A stretch of DNA of 64,000 nucleotides from Notamacropus eugenii (Eukaryota > Chordata > Mammalia > Diprotodontia > Macropodidae), in the NCBI RefSeq assembly GCF_028372415.1, contig NC_092872.1:9058001-9122000 (forward strand), given 5' to 3'. The position numbers were made by a program, and so were the translations under genes. Position 1 is the stretch's first letter. Every line of letters starts with the position of its first letter. The notes below the pieces were generated by a model, which saw only the letters and a program-made list of their open reading frames with translations, was not told the DNA's origin and made no database searches. Of this stretch, positions 54,209-64,000 are shown in pieces.

Positions 54209-54789
54209 TGTCACAATTGAAATCTGGTAATAAAAGAAACTGAGGCAAAGAGATCCAAGCAAATCAATTTATTATCAATGGCTAGCAACAGGCTTGCCAA
54301 TAAAGTGGGCACAAGGTCACCTCAGTTAGTACAAAGACCTTAGACCGAGTTTACAGATTTTTATACTCATAAACAAGGAACATGAATCCCAAAATGAGGA
54401 ACATGGTATTGATTCACATAGGTATCTACACATTCTGATTTGCTGGGGTGTTTTGGAAATTTCCATTGCCATCATGGAAGCCTGTCTCATGTGACCATCC
54501 TTGATGAGACCAGGGAACTTCCATTGGAATGGGGGACTTCGACGGGTGAGCAATACTCAGGGTGTTACATTTGACCATGGAGCAACAAGGCTCTTAGAAA
54601 TAAGGAACTTAACTTGTCAGAGACTTTTAATAGAAATGGGGGACTTAGTATGACAGCTGAGCTGCAGCAACTTACACAGAAACTGACACACGCTTTTACT
54701 CTGCTGTGATTTTAAGAATAAAATGTAGATGTAGTTAAAGAATGTGATTAAACATAAGTGATTGGTTGATAATTGATTAAAATTCCACA
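54209..54789 (-). repeat. 3' LTR of the provirus (about 581 bp)
   Basis: On the minus strand it starts TGTGGAATTTT after a purine-rich tract (AAAGGAAGAAAT) and ends TTGTGACA. It contains GAGTATAAAAATC (TATA) and GATAATAAATTG (poly(A) signal), in the right order. Its first 130 bp resemble 61585-61716 at the other end (GTTTCTGTGTAAG; AATCACATTC). Confidence 0.7.
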
Positions 54790-57700
54790 ATTTCTTCCTT
54801 TGATTCTTGGGAAACATGTCTCCCATGAATTACCATCATCCAAAGACCTAAGTCTAGCCTAAACCTAAATCTACAGACTTAATCTCTATTAGCAGAAAGC
54901 CTGATCACAGAAGCAAAAAGCAGATTATTAAAAGTTACATAATTCAGCTTATTCTCATTCCTGGGGTGCATCATCTCTAACTAACATATCATCTCTAACT
55001 ACCATAATGTCTCTAGGAACCAAAATGAAGCATGCTTTAGTACAACAATTAGCACAGAGTTGAACACTGGGAGGGAGAATGATAATGACAGCCAGTATTA
55101 TAAAAAACCACTTAATGATCGTGACAAATATGTCACTCCCTTGAAACCAAGAAAATAGTGAGGCAAACCAAGGAGATACAACCAGGAGTCATTTTATTGC
55201 ACATTTTCTTTCACTGACAATTTGTTGAGTATCTGAGTTGTATCCTGCACTAACTTCTCAACCTTGGCAGAAATATTCCTTATAGACTGAAATACTCTGT
55301 TTACGCCCAAACTTGGAAATATGATCCAAAAAACTCTCTCAACGTGGTTGGAGTGTTGTACCCCATTCTATACATTGGGGTTTATTTTGTATGTGTCTCT
55401 CCTTCTACGTGAATGCCCGCTAGACCTTTCACTAGACCCATTAAACCCACTGCAACCCCTGGCTGAAGGATTAGTTCTACATAAAGGGGAAAGGTGGCGA
55501 AATTCGTGCTCAGTGGATTTTTGTATAGGATGCTCCCCACAGAGTAGACCTCCTCCATGTGAATCTGGTATACAATCAAGGTTTCTTCCACCCTTACGGT
55601 CTGTGCTAAAGTGAGACTCTAACGTGGGTATTCTGGACTTTGATTGAGATAGCAGTCCTCCAAAGACAAAGGGTAGCATAGCTAAGATAATCAGAAAGTA
55701 GCCACAAGGGAGATTGGCAGATATCATAATGAGCCAAAAGAAAACAAGTGCTGCTACAGGTAGTGTGTGGAACAACCACCTCCCAAGGTTAGCTAATCTC
55801 CCAGAGTTAGAAGGCTGACCTTCCAAATTGATTGGGCTATAAATCGCAATGAGTAGCAAGACAGCAAGATAGAAAAGGGCCAGTTGTGGGTCCAGTTCTG
55901 TTCTGGCAATTCTATATATAATTACTCCAAAAATAAATGGAAAGGAATAAAGGAACCACTCACCCTGAAATCTTTGACCCTTTCTATTTTCAGATGTGTT
56001 TACTCTAGTGTGGAGGGCTGTTTGGGACAGTAACAATTACATGCAACCTAGGGCTATATTACTTTGTCAGTGCGAGGGGTTTTGAGGTTAGGGGTAGGTT
56101 TCACATATGAACAATATATCCAAGAGTCCTTTTCTCCAATTTTAATTGCAGTTCTGGTGATCAGGAGTACTTAGAAAGGGCTTTCCCAGCAGGCTGAGGT
56201 CCAACAGACTGTTGGAAGTTCTTGATACAGACTTATCCCCAGGGTGGAGATTGTGCAGCAAGCAGAACAAAGGTCCAGTCTATAACTGTAGCTCTTGCCT
56301 CGTGAAGTTCTTTCAGTCTATTTTGCAGTTCCCGTAGGTAAGAGGCAATAGATGTATCTCCTCCCAGATAAGATATATATATATATACTGGGGACAAAAG
56401 TTTTGCTTTAAAAGGGGGGGTAACCAAAAAGCATTTCATAAGGAGATATATATAATTCTCCCCCTTGGTTTGCTCCACAGATGTAACAAAGCAAGGGGAA
56501 GAACACCAGGCCATTTTAAGTGAGTCTTGAAGTATAACTTGGCAGTTAGAGCCTTAAACTCTTTATTCATGCACTCAACCTGGCGTAAGCTTTGAGGATG
56601 ATAAAGGGTATGAACCTTGGAGGTAACTCCTGGAGTGAAGTAGATCTGAGAAAACACAGTGTCTGCAAAGCGGGACACCCCCCTCCCCAAACCAGGCCAA
56701 AACAGGAGCAGTCTCTTAGAGAAGAATTTTACTGACAAAGTCAAAAGTGGCCTTAGATCCAGGGAATGTTTCAACCCAACGTATAAGCTGGTAAACAATC
56801 ACAAGGCAATATTTATAATGGCCAGCCTTTGGCAGGTTGATAAAATCAATTTGGAAGTGCTCAGGAGTATATGCTAAAGGGTGAACCCTGGATGCCATAT
56901 TATGAAAGGCATAGTGGTTAAACACTTGGCATGTCAGGCCAGCAGCACAAATGTGGGCTGCAACAAGGGTGACACCAGGAGAAACCCAAGACCGCCTTAA
57001 TGTGTCCACTATTCTCTGAGTGCCATTGTTGCATCTCTTATGAACAAAAAGACATATCCAGTGATAGAAGCTCTAAGGGAGAAGCAGCTTACCTTTCATA
57101 GTCAATCAGATCCCAAAGACCTGTTTAGCCTTATAGCTCTGCTTCTACTTGTCAAATTCTGCATCATTGTAGACCTGAGGCAAGGTTTTCATAGACAAGA
57201 GGCAGAGAAAAGTCTCCCTCCTTCCCCCGTCTTATTGTAGTGAGCTCAAATACATGAGTAGGACTATCCAAAGTGGCCTGTTCTGCTGCCTCATCAGCTC
57301 AGCAATTTCCTCAGGAGATAAGATCAGTGTCATTGGTGTGGGCAGAGCAGTGGACAATGGTTAGAGCCTTGGATAGTCAAATGGTATTTAAGAGTTCTTT
57401 GATGAAATCAGCATTATAGATGGTTTTACTGGCTGAGGTTAAAAATCCACATTGCAGCCACATCGTTCCAATAGCATGACAGACTCCAGAAGAATAGCAT
57501 GAATCAGTGTAGATATTGGCACTTTTGTCAGCTGCAAGGTGACAGGCTTGAGTGAGGAGAAAGAGCTCAGCTGCCTGGGTGCTGAGATTGCAGTGAAGAG
57601 ATGGCATCATGGTCAGAGGCCACAGTGGCACCTGTGTACCAACTGCCATCCCTCATAAAAGAGGAGCCATCAGTGTAGAAGATCAAATTGGGATTTAGTA

Positions 57701-59290
57701 GGGGAAATGAGTAAGGTCATTCAGCCAAATCCACTGTAGCAGAATAATCATGCAGAGGCTTACGTGAAGGTGGTAAATCAAGGAGTAAAGTTGCAGGATT
57801 GTGGATAGAACACCATTTGATAGTCACATTTTCCTTGCCCAACAAAGTTATCTTATACCTAGCAAGTGTTTGATCAGAAAAGGTTTGAGTGTGATGTCTT
57901 AGCAAAAAAGCCTCAACCTCACAGAGGCACTATATAAATGGGGAACCCAGAACAAGATCACATGCCTTTTCAGTCAACAGGGCAGTTGTACCGACTGCTC
58001 TCAAACAAGGAGCCTGCAGCCGCAGAATCTAGCTGGGCTGAATAAGATGCAACAGGGTGAAGAGGGGGCCTAAGCACTCTTGGAGGCCACTCCTTTATGC
58101 TTGTGCACAAAATGGGAAAAGGACTTACTGTAATCTGGGAGTCCAAGGGCTAGGGCTGAAAGTAAAGCCTTCTTCAGATTGGCAAGAGCAGTAAGATGTT
58201 CTGGCTTAAGCTGCAAGGGTTCTGGAACAGACTCATTAGTTAGGGCAGTTGAGGGCTTAGTGATCTCACTGAAAGATGGAATCCAGTGTCAGCAGTAACT
58301 CCCAACCTGTAAGATGGCACAAAGTTGTCTCTTCATCTTTAGAACTAACAGTTGCTGGACAGCTTATGTGCATTTTGGAGATATGGTACAAATGCCAGCA
58401 GACAGAATGAAGCCAAAAATGTTCAAGCTGGGAAAGACACCACTCACTGTACCTTTAACTAAGAGACTTTATAGTCTCTGCAGTGAAGCTTGAGAAAGAG
58501 GTGTCCACTGTCATTCTGACAAACATTAGCACTGGGTGATGCTAGTAGAAAGATCATCAACAAGCTGGGCCAGGGTGGAACCTTTGAATGTAATGGAAGC
58601 TAGATTTTACTTCAGAATTTGAAAGAACAAAGTAGCTCTCTACATCTCCTTATGGCAGAGGTATCCATGTCCATTGAGTCCTTTTCCAGGTAAAGGCAAA
58701 CAGGTATTGGGAATCTGAGTGATTAGGAATACTAAAGAAAGTGAAGCATACATCTATCACTGTAAAACAGGTTGCCTTACAGAGAATAATGAAAACCATA
58801 GTAGCAGGGATAGGGACTACTGGGTGTCTAGATATAAGTATTAACCATGCATAAGTACTGTACAAAGTGATATACTGACTTGCCACATGGACATAGTTTA
58901 GGTTAATAGTCAGAATGGAAGTATTACAGGGGGATCTACAAAGCACAACGATGCTCCGATCTCTTAAAGGAGTTAAAAGTAGAAGTAATACCTTCAACAG
59001 CCTCCTTTGACGAAGGGCTTTAAGAAACGGATGGCAGGGACTCCTCCTTGGTGAGAACTGGAACTGGAATGGCAGTCTTTAACAGTCCAACATCTGAAGA
59101 CAAAGTGGTCCAAAGATATTCAGGGATACCTGTCAGTATGGACGGTCCTTCAGGAGCCCCTTGAACCAATGGATATAATGGAGAGATAGATCATCCAGAA
59201 GACCAGAAAAGTGTAAAAAGGAGTCTTCTTCAGATGTTTATGGGAAATCAAGTAACATAGGGGGAAAGGAAAAGGGAGTCTTCAGGAAGA

Positions 59291-59380
59291 GAGAGAGAGG
59301 GAGAGAGGGAGGGAGGGAGGGAGGGAGAGAGAAAGGGAGAGAGGGAGGGAGGGAGGGAGGGAGGGAAAGGGAGAGGGAGA
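59291..59380. repeat. (GGGA)n / GA-rich simple repeat inside the provirus
   Basis: Runs of GGGAGGGA and GAGAGAGA with few interruptions occur in the region between pol and gag of the provirus. Confidence 0.9.
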
Positions 59381-61716
59381 AAGGCAGTTTACAGAAAAAG
59401 TTTCTTTCTAAAAGGCTAACTGTGGAATCAGGCATAAGTAGGAAAGAATGTTCCACCAAAAGGGAGCTCACAACGATCATTTGAGGAGAGAGTAAGAATA
59501 CATTTTGAGGGTCCCCAGAAACCCAACCATCCTTTGGGACCCAACAGAGTCGCAGTCATTAGCTGGCATTGTCATAAGAACCAGATATAGACTCCAGCAT
59601 CTACAAGTCAACCACATAGAAAGCCATCTTGAGAGTGACATGGGATTTGTTAGTGTGGGGAAAGCGAAGACAGGGATGGCAGAGTCAAGAATGATCAACG
59701 CTGGTTTCATGCCTCTCAGTCCTGCCCTACCTCCTGCATATTCATACAGCCAACGTCTTTCACAGCATTCCACTGCCCTTAAATCATCTCTTGGGTTTGA
59801 TTCCCCCAAGCATTTTATTGAAGCACCAGTTAGGAAGATGACCCCTTTGTGGCAATAGAAACATTCTCCTGGCTTCTGGAATCTCAGCAATGGAGGGAAG
59901 GATGGAGCTGACTGAGCTGACTGAAGGCAAAAATGGTTTGGAGTTCTTGCTTAGCTTTCTCCTTTTTCTCATCACTCTGTTCAATTTACTTATCCCTTCC
60001 TTCAAAAATGTTCTGGGCAATATCTTTAAGTTCACCTGTATTCTTTTCTTGTTACCCTGAGCAGTGTTTGTGAAAGTATTTGTGAATGTCTAGCTATTAC
60101 TAACAAAAGTTGTAAAGTGGATCCAGTCCCATGTATTTCTCAGAACTTTTGCATAAACTCTCATAGAAGCTGTTGGGACTCTCATCCTTCTAAACAGTCT
60201 CCTGAAATTTCCTTCAGTTCTCAGAATGGGCAGCACAATTTTACATCCCTCTATTCAATACATCTCTAGCTTGTACGTAGCCTTGTATAACTGGTTGTTC
60301 TGTTAGGGTTCCAGTATGGGTCTTGTAGAGACTAATTAGGAAGATTTCTTAGAATAGCAAAGGCTGCTCCTGCCAGAACCCTGTAGGCTGTTTCTATAAG
60401 AGCTGTTTTTCTCCCAGGAGAGAGCAAGTTGTTCATTAAGTCTATAACTCTCCTCAGGTAGAATTACACTGTTTGAAAGTAGCCCAATAGCTCATAGGAC
60501 CTTATCAAATGTGGAGGTGTTCTTTCCCCAGGTGGAGGGATCAGAGGTGTTGGTAGGATGGCAATTTCTAACAGGAACCAGGACTCCACTTGTTTGGTCT
60601 TGAACTAGTCTCTCTCGAAGAGGGCACATACCTGTAGGTGGATCCCTAGGAGATTCATAAAACATTAGGTTTCCCTGCAATAAGGGGGCAGAATAGATAG
60701 GAAGAGAGAAAGAGGGAGAGGGGGGTACCACCCATCAGAGAGGACCTCCCAGCAAAACCAATAGTTTATTTGGTAAGGACTACAAGAATTTCCTATAACC
60801 ACTCTGTCTTCTTAATAGACAATAGTTGAAAATGCCAACTTGGAGACAAAACAATTCATCAGTGCAATCCCTAGCACTTCTAGACCAAATTTTACATAGC
60901 TTAATGATGTGTCCCTTCTTCATGTCTGTTTGAACAGGGAGTTTCTTTTCATCCCAGGATTTCATGAGTTTTTCTAAGGGAATTCCAGTGGGAATGCTGT
61001 TAGTACTTCCCATGGTTTTGCAATTTACTCCCCGTGAAGCAAGCCTTACCTTCTGGTAATTAAAGCTGTCTGTGTGCCACAGAAATTTTCCTCTTTGCTG
61101 CCACTTAAGGTCTGAACTGATCTCTACACCCTTAAAGAATCCAAAATCAAACCCAGAAGTATTTTGCCAAGTCCATGGACACTTCAGAGACCTCTCTCTC
61201 TACTTATAAAAGAGATTGTTCTATCTGTAAGAGAAAACTTTTTGCTCTCCAGAGGGCTTGGTCCTCCTCTAGCTGTGGGAGAAGTTGTTCTACCCATAAC
61301 AAAGATTATCCCAGCTGTATAAGGGTTGGTTCAATCTGCTCTACCACTTGTAAGTTAGAATCAGAATTTGTGATTCAGAACAGGCTGCAAATGTGACAGT
61401 CAATTAAGCATAGTGAACAGATTTGACAAAGTTCCTGTTATTGGGAGGAGTCGAAGCTCTACCCCTCTGCTGAGACACATACAACTACATGTGAAAACAA
61501 GACTTGAAACATAACATCAAGAAAACCAGAAAAAAATATTTAGACAGAGACATAGAAAACCTATGGCCAACAGGGAAGCTAGCTGGAGCCAATTCCCTGC
61601 CAGCTTACACAGAAACTCATACACACTTCTTAATCTACAATTAATAAGAATCAAACTATATGTAATTAAGGAATGTGATTAATCAATAATATTTTGCATT
61701 ATAAAGTTATCTCACA

Positions 61717-63400
61717 ATCCCAAAATAATTATTTGATTAATAACTTCTTAGATATAACTTTTAAAACTCTAAAAAGCCATATGTATATAACCTGAGTCCC
61801 AAAGCCCATTGATCTAGGACTCTTTCCTCACTGGTAGAGATCAATATCCTGTGCCCATGGTGGGTAGAGTTGTTGGAGGTCAGGGAGTAGAAAGGAAAGA
61901 ACTAGTCTCTTCCACTCTCGTGTGTTTCTTCTAGTTCTTCAGTCTCTCCAACTTCTTGGGTCCCTTCAAGCTCAAGACTTTCTTTGGACTCTTCAGTCTC
62001 TTTGGATTTGGGGTATTTCATCCTTGGAGCTTCAAGAGAGATGATGAACAAAGGCAGCCTCACTTCTGTTGCTGAAGGAAAAATAAGATTCTGGGAAGAA
62101 ACTGGCATGAGAGGAGCTGGAAGTCTCCATCATGTCCTACTCCAGATTGCTACTCTAGAGACTTTGAGGAATTTCCCCTTGGATGAGTTCTAGGACTCTC
62201 TCATAGTTGAGCTGAGTTATCTTACTCCCAGTGGGAGAGCTCCTTCACTAAGATATCCACTGACTTGGATAAAAGGGATTATTTGCTACCTAATAGGTGT
62301 GTTCATTGCAGAACTAGTATTTCGAAGGAAAGGATATAAAGTTTGGAGGTCCACTTTTCCTCCAATTAGTGGAAGCCATCAGAAGTTTAGCTTGAACCTG
62401 AAAGTCACATCCCCTAGGCTAATAATATTTAGGGGAATATTTATAATTTATAGATTTTATTTAATTATATATTATATTAGAATTAGAATTTATAATTCTA
62501 GCCTGGTGTCCCTCTCTCCAAGGAAAGCAGAGTGACCAAGTTTTTGACCCCAAGCTCCTGCTTCCCTGTTGGCAGGAAGTAAAGTCTCTCTTAGAGAAGA
62601 GTAGAGGGAGAGGAGACTAAATATGTCTCTTTTGCCTCCCTTCAAGCCACACATAACAACACCCCCATGCTACATGTAAATGAGTTGATGGGTCACAATG
62701 GCTGCTTACTGGAAAATCAGTTTCCTTCCCACCCCTCCAGAAAACCAGTTCTCCTAGTACATTCATCTGGTCCTCAGAACAGACTGTTACTCTTCAAGCT
62801 TTTTTACCTGAGGGTTTGTGATTATTTCCAAGCTGATTTTATAGTGCTATTTATAATTGTCCTTTTTCTGCCTCTTTCAGCAAACAAAATGTCTACCTGA
62901 GAAATAGACAGTATCCAATACTTGCATGTACCATTTCTCTGATCTCACAGGGTTTGAGACATTCTCTGTTTTCTGTCCTGTACCAAGCTCTCGTGGTAAA
63001 TTCATTGCTGGATTGTGAGATGTGACTTCCTTTCCTCACATTCATTAGCTTATTAAAAAATGATTACCCTGATATACAGGGGATAATAATGATTATAGTA
63101 ATAGTTGTAGCTCCCAACTCTAAGGACTTCCTCAAGGAAGAGAGTAAGAAAAGAGGTACCCAATATAAAATATGAATCAGATATGAGCTGATAGAAGATT
63201 CTTATATAAAAAGAAATGCTAAAGAATTACAGCGTATATTAGCCGAAGTAATAGGATTCTGTAACAACTTATAACTAAAGTTACAATTAGCTAGGAGGAA
63301 AAACTTTTATTAGTGTAGTTTGCAGGACTGCTAATCAGTCATTTTACTTTCACCTCAGCTGGGAGCTCTCTGATCAAACAGGTAAACTGGGATCAATCTT
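61717..63400. other. Unclassified AT-rich DNA
   Basis: A Glu-rich imperfect repeat is encoded on the minus strand at about 61902-62020 (EETHESGRD and similar). An AT tract lies at 62430-62500. No gene or clear repeat family is recognised. Confidence 0.35.
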
Positions 63401-63559
63401 TCTGTTTGTTAACATCTCCAGTGTCTATAATCAGTGCATGCAAGTAAACATCTATACAAGTGAAGATGAGGTGAGGGGAACAGCTGTCACTTGAACCTCA
63501 TACTCAGATGAACTGGTTATGTACAAAAATATCTTTTACTCAATAGGGAGATAGGAGGG

Positions 63560-64000
63560 AAAAGGGAAAAAGCAGAATCAGAAGAAAGGTACATTAAGCA
63601 AAAATGAGTCTTAAGCAAAACAGACTCCAATAAAGACATACAAAAATAGTTACAGCATATTTAAGGTGTCAAAGACTGGGAATCTGTGGGACTTCTTATC
63701 AACTGAGGAACAGCTGAGCAAGTTATGGAATATAAATGTGATATAATACTATTGTGCTATAAGAAAATTTGAAGGGAATAGTTTGAGAGAAACCTGGGAA
63801 GAGTTACCATAAACTGATACAGAATGAAATGAACAGAACCAGAAGAATAATTTGTATGACACCATTGTAAAGATAAGGAACTTTGAAAAAATGAGCAACT
63901 CTGATAATGTAATGACCAACCACAATACCAGAGGACTAATAATGAAACGTGTTCTTCGCCACATCATAAGAAGGTAAAAAAAAAAAACTTAAAGTGCAGA
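63560..64000 (+). mobile_element. L1 3' fragment, runs off the window
   Basis: It has the words CTATTGTGCTATAAGAAAA, GAGAAACCTGGGAAG and CAGAATGAAATGAACAGAACCAGAA, typical of the marsupial L1 3' region and similar to the copy at 16.7-17.1 kb. Confidence 0.7.

Larger units (their letters stand above)
54209..61716 (-). mobile_element. Broken class I (gamma-like) endogenous retrovirus
   Basis: A fossil provirus on the minus strand, about 7.5 kb. Parts in viral order: partial 5' LTR-like end (about 61565-61716), leader, gag beginning near 61013 (N-terminus MGSTNSIPTG, a myristoylated matrix of gamma type), pro/pol with reverse transcriptase (about 58.6-59.0 kb), RNase H (about 57.4-57.65 kb) and integrase (about 56.4-57.0 kb), env-like region (about 54.85-56.05 kb) and a 3' LTR. 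The RNase H wording (LTQACHLAADKS) and gag start place it near gammaretrovirus-like ERVs. It is broken throughout, probably at more than ten places, and looks old. No target-site duplication was recognised. Confidence 0.8.

Noticed and set aside
59238-59480. Ser/Leu/Pro repeat frame (PPSLPPSLP)
   Set aside because: It is the translation of the GGGA simple repeat inside the provirus.
61902-62108. Glu-rich minus-strand frame as a possible gene
   Set aside because: It is a short imperfect repeat of GAA/GAG-type codons with no start context, domain or splice partners.

Overview
The window looks like mammalian, specifically marsupial, genomic DNA. It carries intron-containing KRAB/C2H2 zinc-finger genes under CpG-island promoters. 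Its repeats are those of a marsupial: HAL1/L1 elements with long purine-rich 3' ends, many L2 LINE copies in both orientations, MIR/CORE-SINEs, a tRNA-derived SINE with an RTE-like tail, hAT MITEs and gamma-like endogenous retroviruses. The species cannot be told from the sequence alone.

Layout. 1-3.5 kb: a HAL1 element split by two solo LTRs, then an L2 copy. 3.7-14.8 kb: zinc-finger gene 1 (+), with a CpG promoter, a non-coding first exon, a start-codon exon, KRAB-A, two consecutive KRAB-B-type exons and a ten-finger last exon whose C-terminal tail lies in L2-like DNA. 15-20 kb: repeats and two weakly coding-like, unrecognised stretches. 20.3-21.0 and 24.9-25.9 kb: two CpG islands with no gene that I can attach; they share a promoter module with gene 1. 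21.3-22.8 kb: a HAL1 (-) that reaches its 5' end. 28.5-37.7 kb: CpG island and zinc-finger gene 2 (+), with three phase-compatible coding exons and a six-finger array, and an acidic N-terminus like that of SCAN-family genes but no SCAN domain. 38-45.6 kb: L1, L2 and SINE copies. 45.9-47.0 kb: zinc-finger gene 3 (-), a six-finger array paralogous to gene 2, tail-to-tail with it, with a decayed 5' half of the exon. 49.7-51.0 kb: a CpG island that looks bidirectional and would serve gene 3. 51.6-53 kb: L2. 54.2-61.7 kb: a broken gamma-like provirus (-). 61.7-64 kb: unclassified DNA and an L1 3' end.

Together this is a small KRAB zinc-finger cluster. Such genes usually encode nuclear DNA-binding repressors that recruit TRIM28 through KRAB and often silence retroelements. 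Only gene 1 shows a KRAB domain here, and its key motifs are intact. Genes 2 and 3 have matched six-finger arrays that differ mainly at DNA-contact residues, the usual pattern of diverging zinc-finger duplicates. All splicing, promoter and family calls are read by eye; no database search was run.
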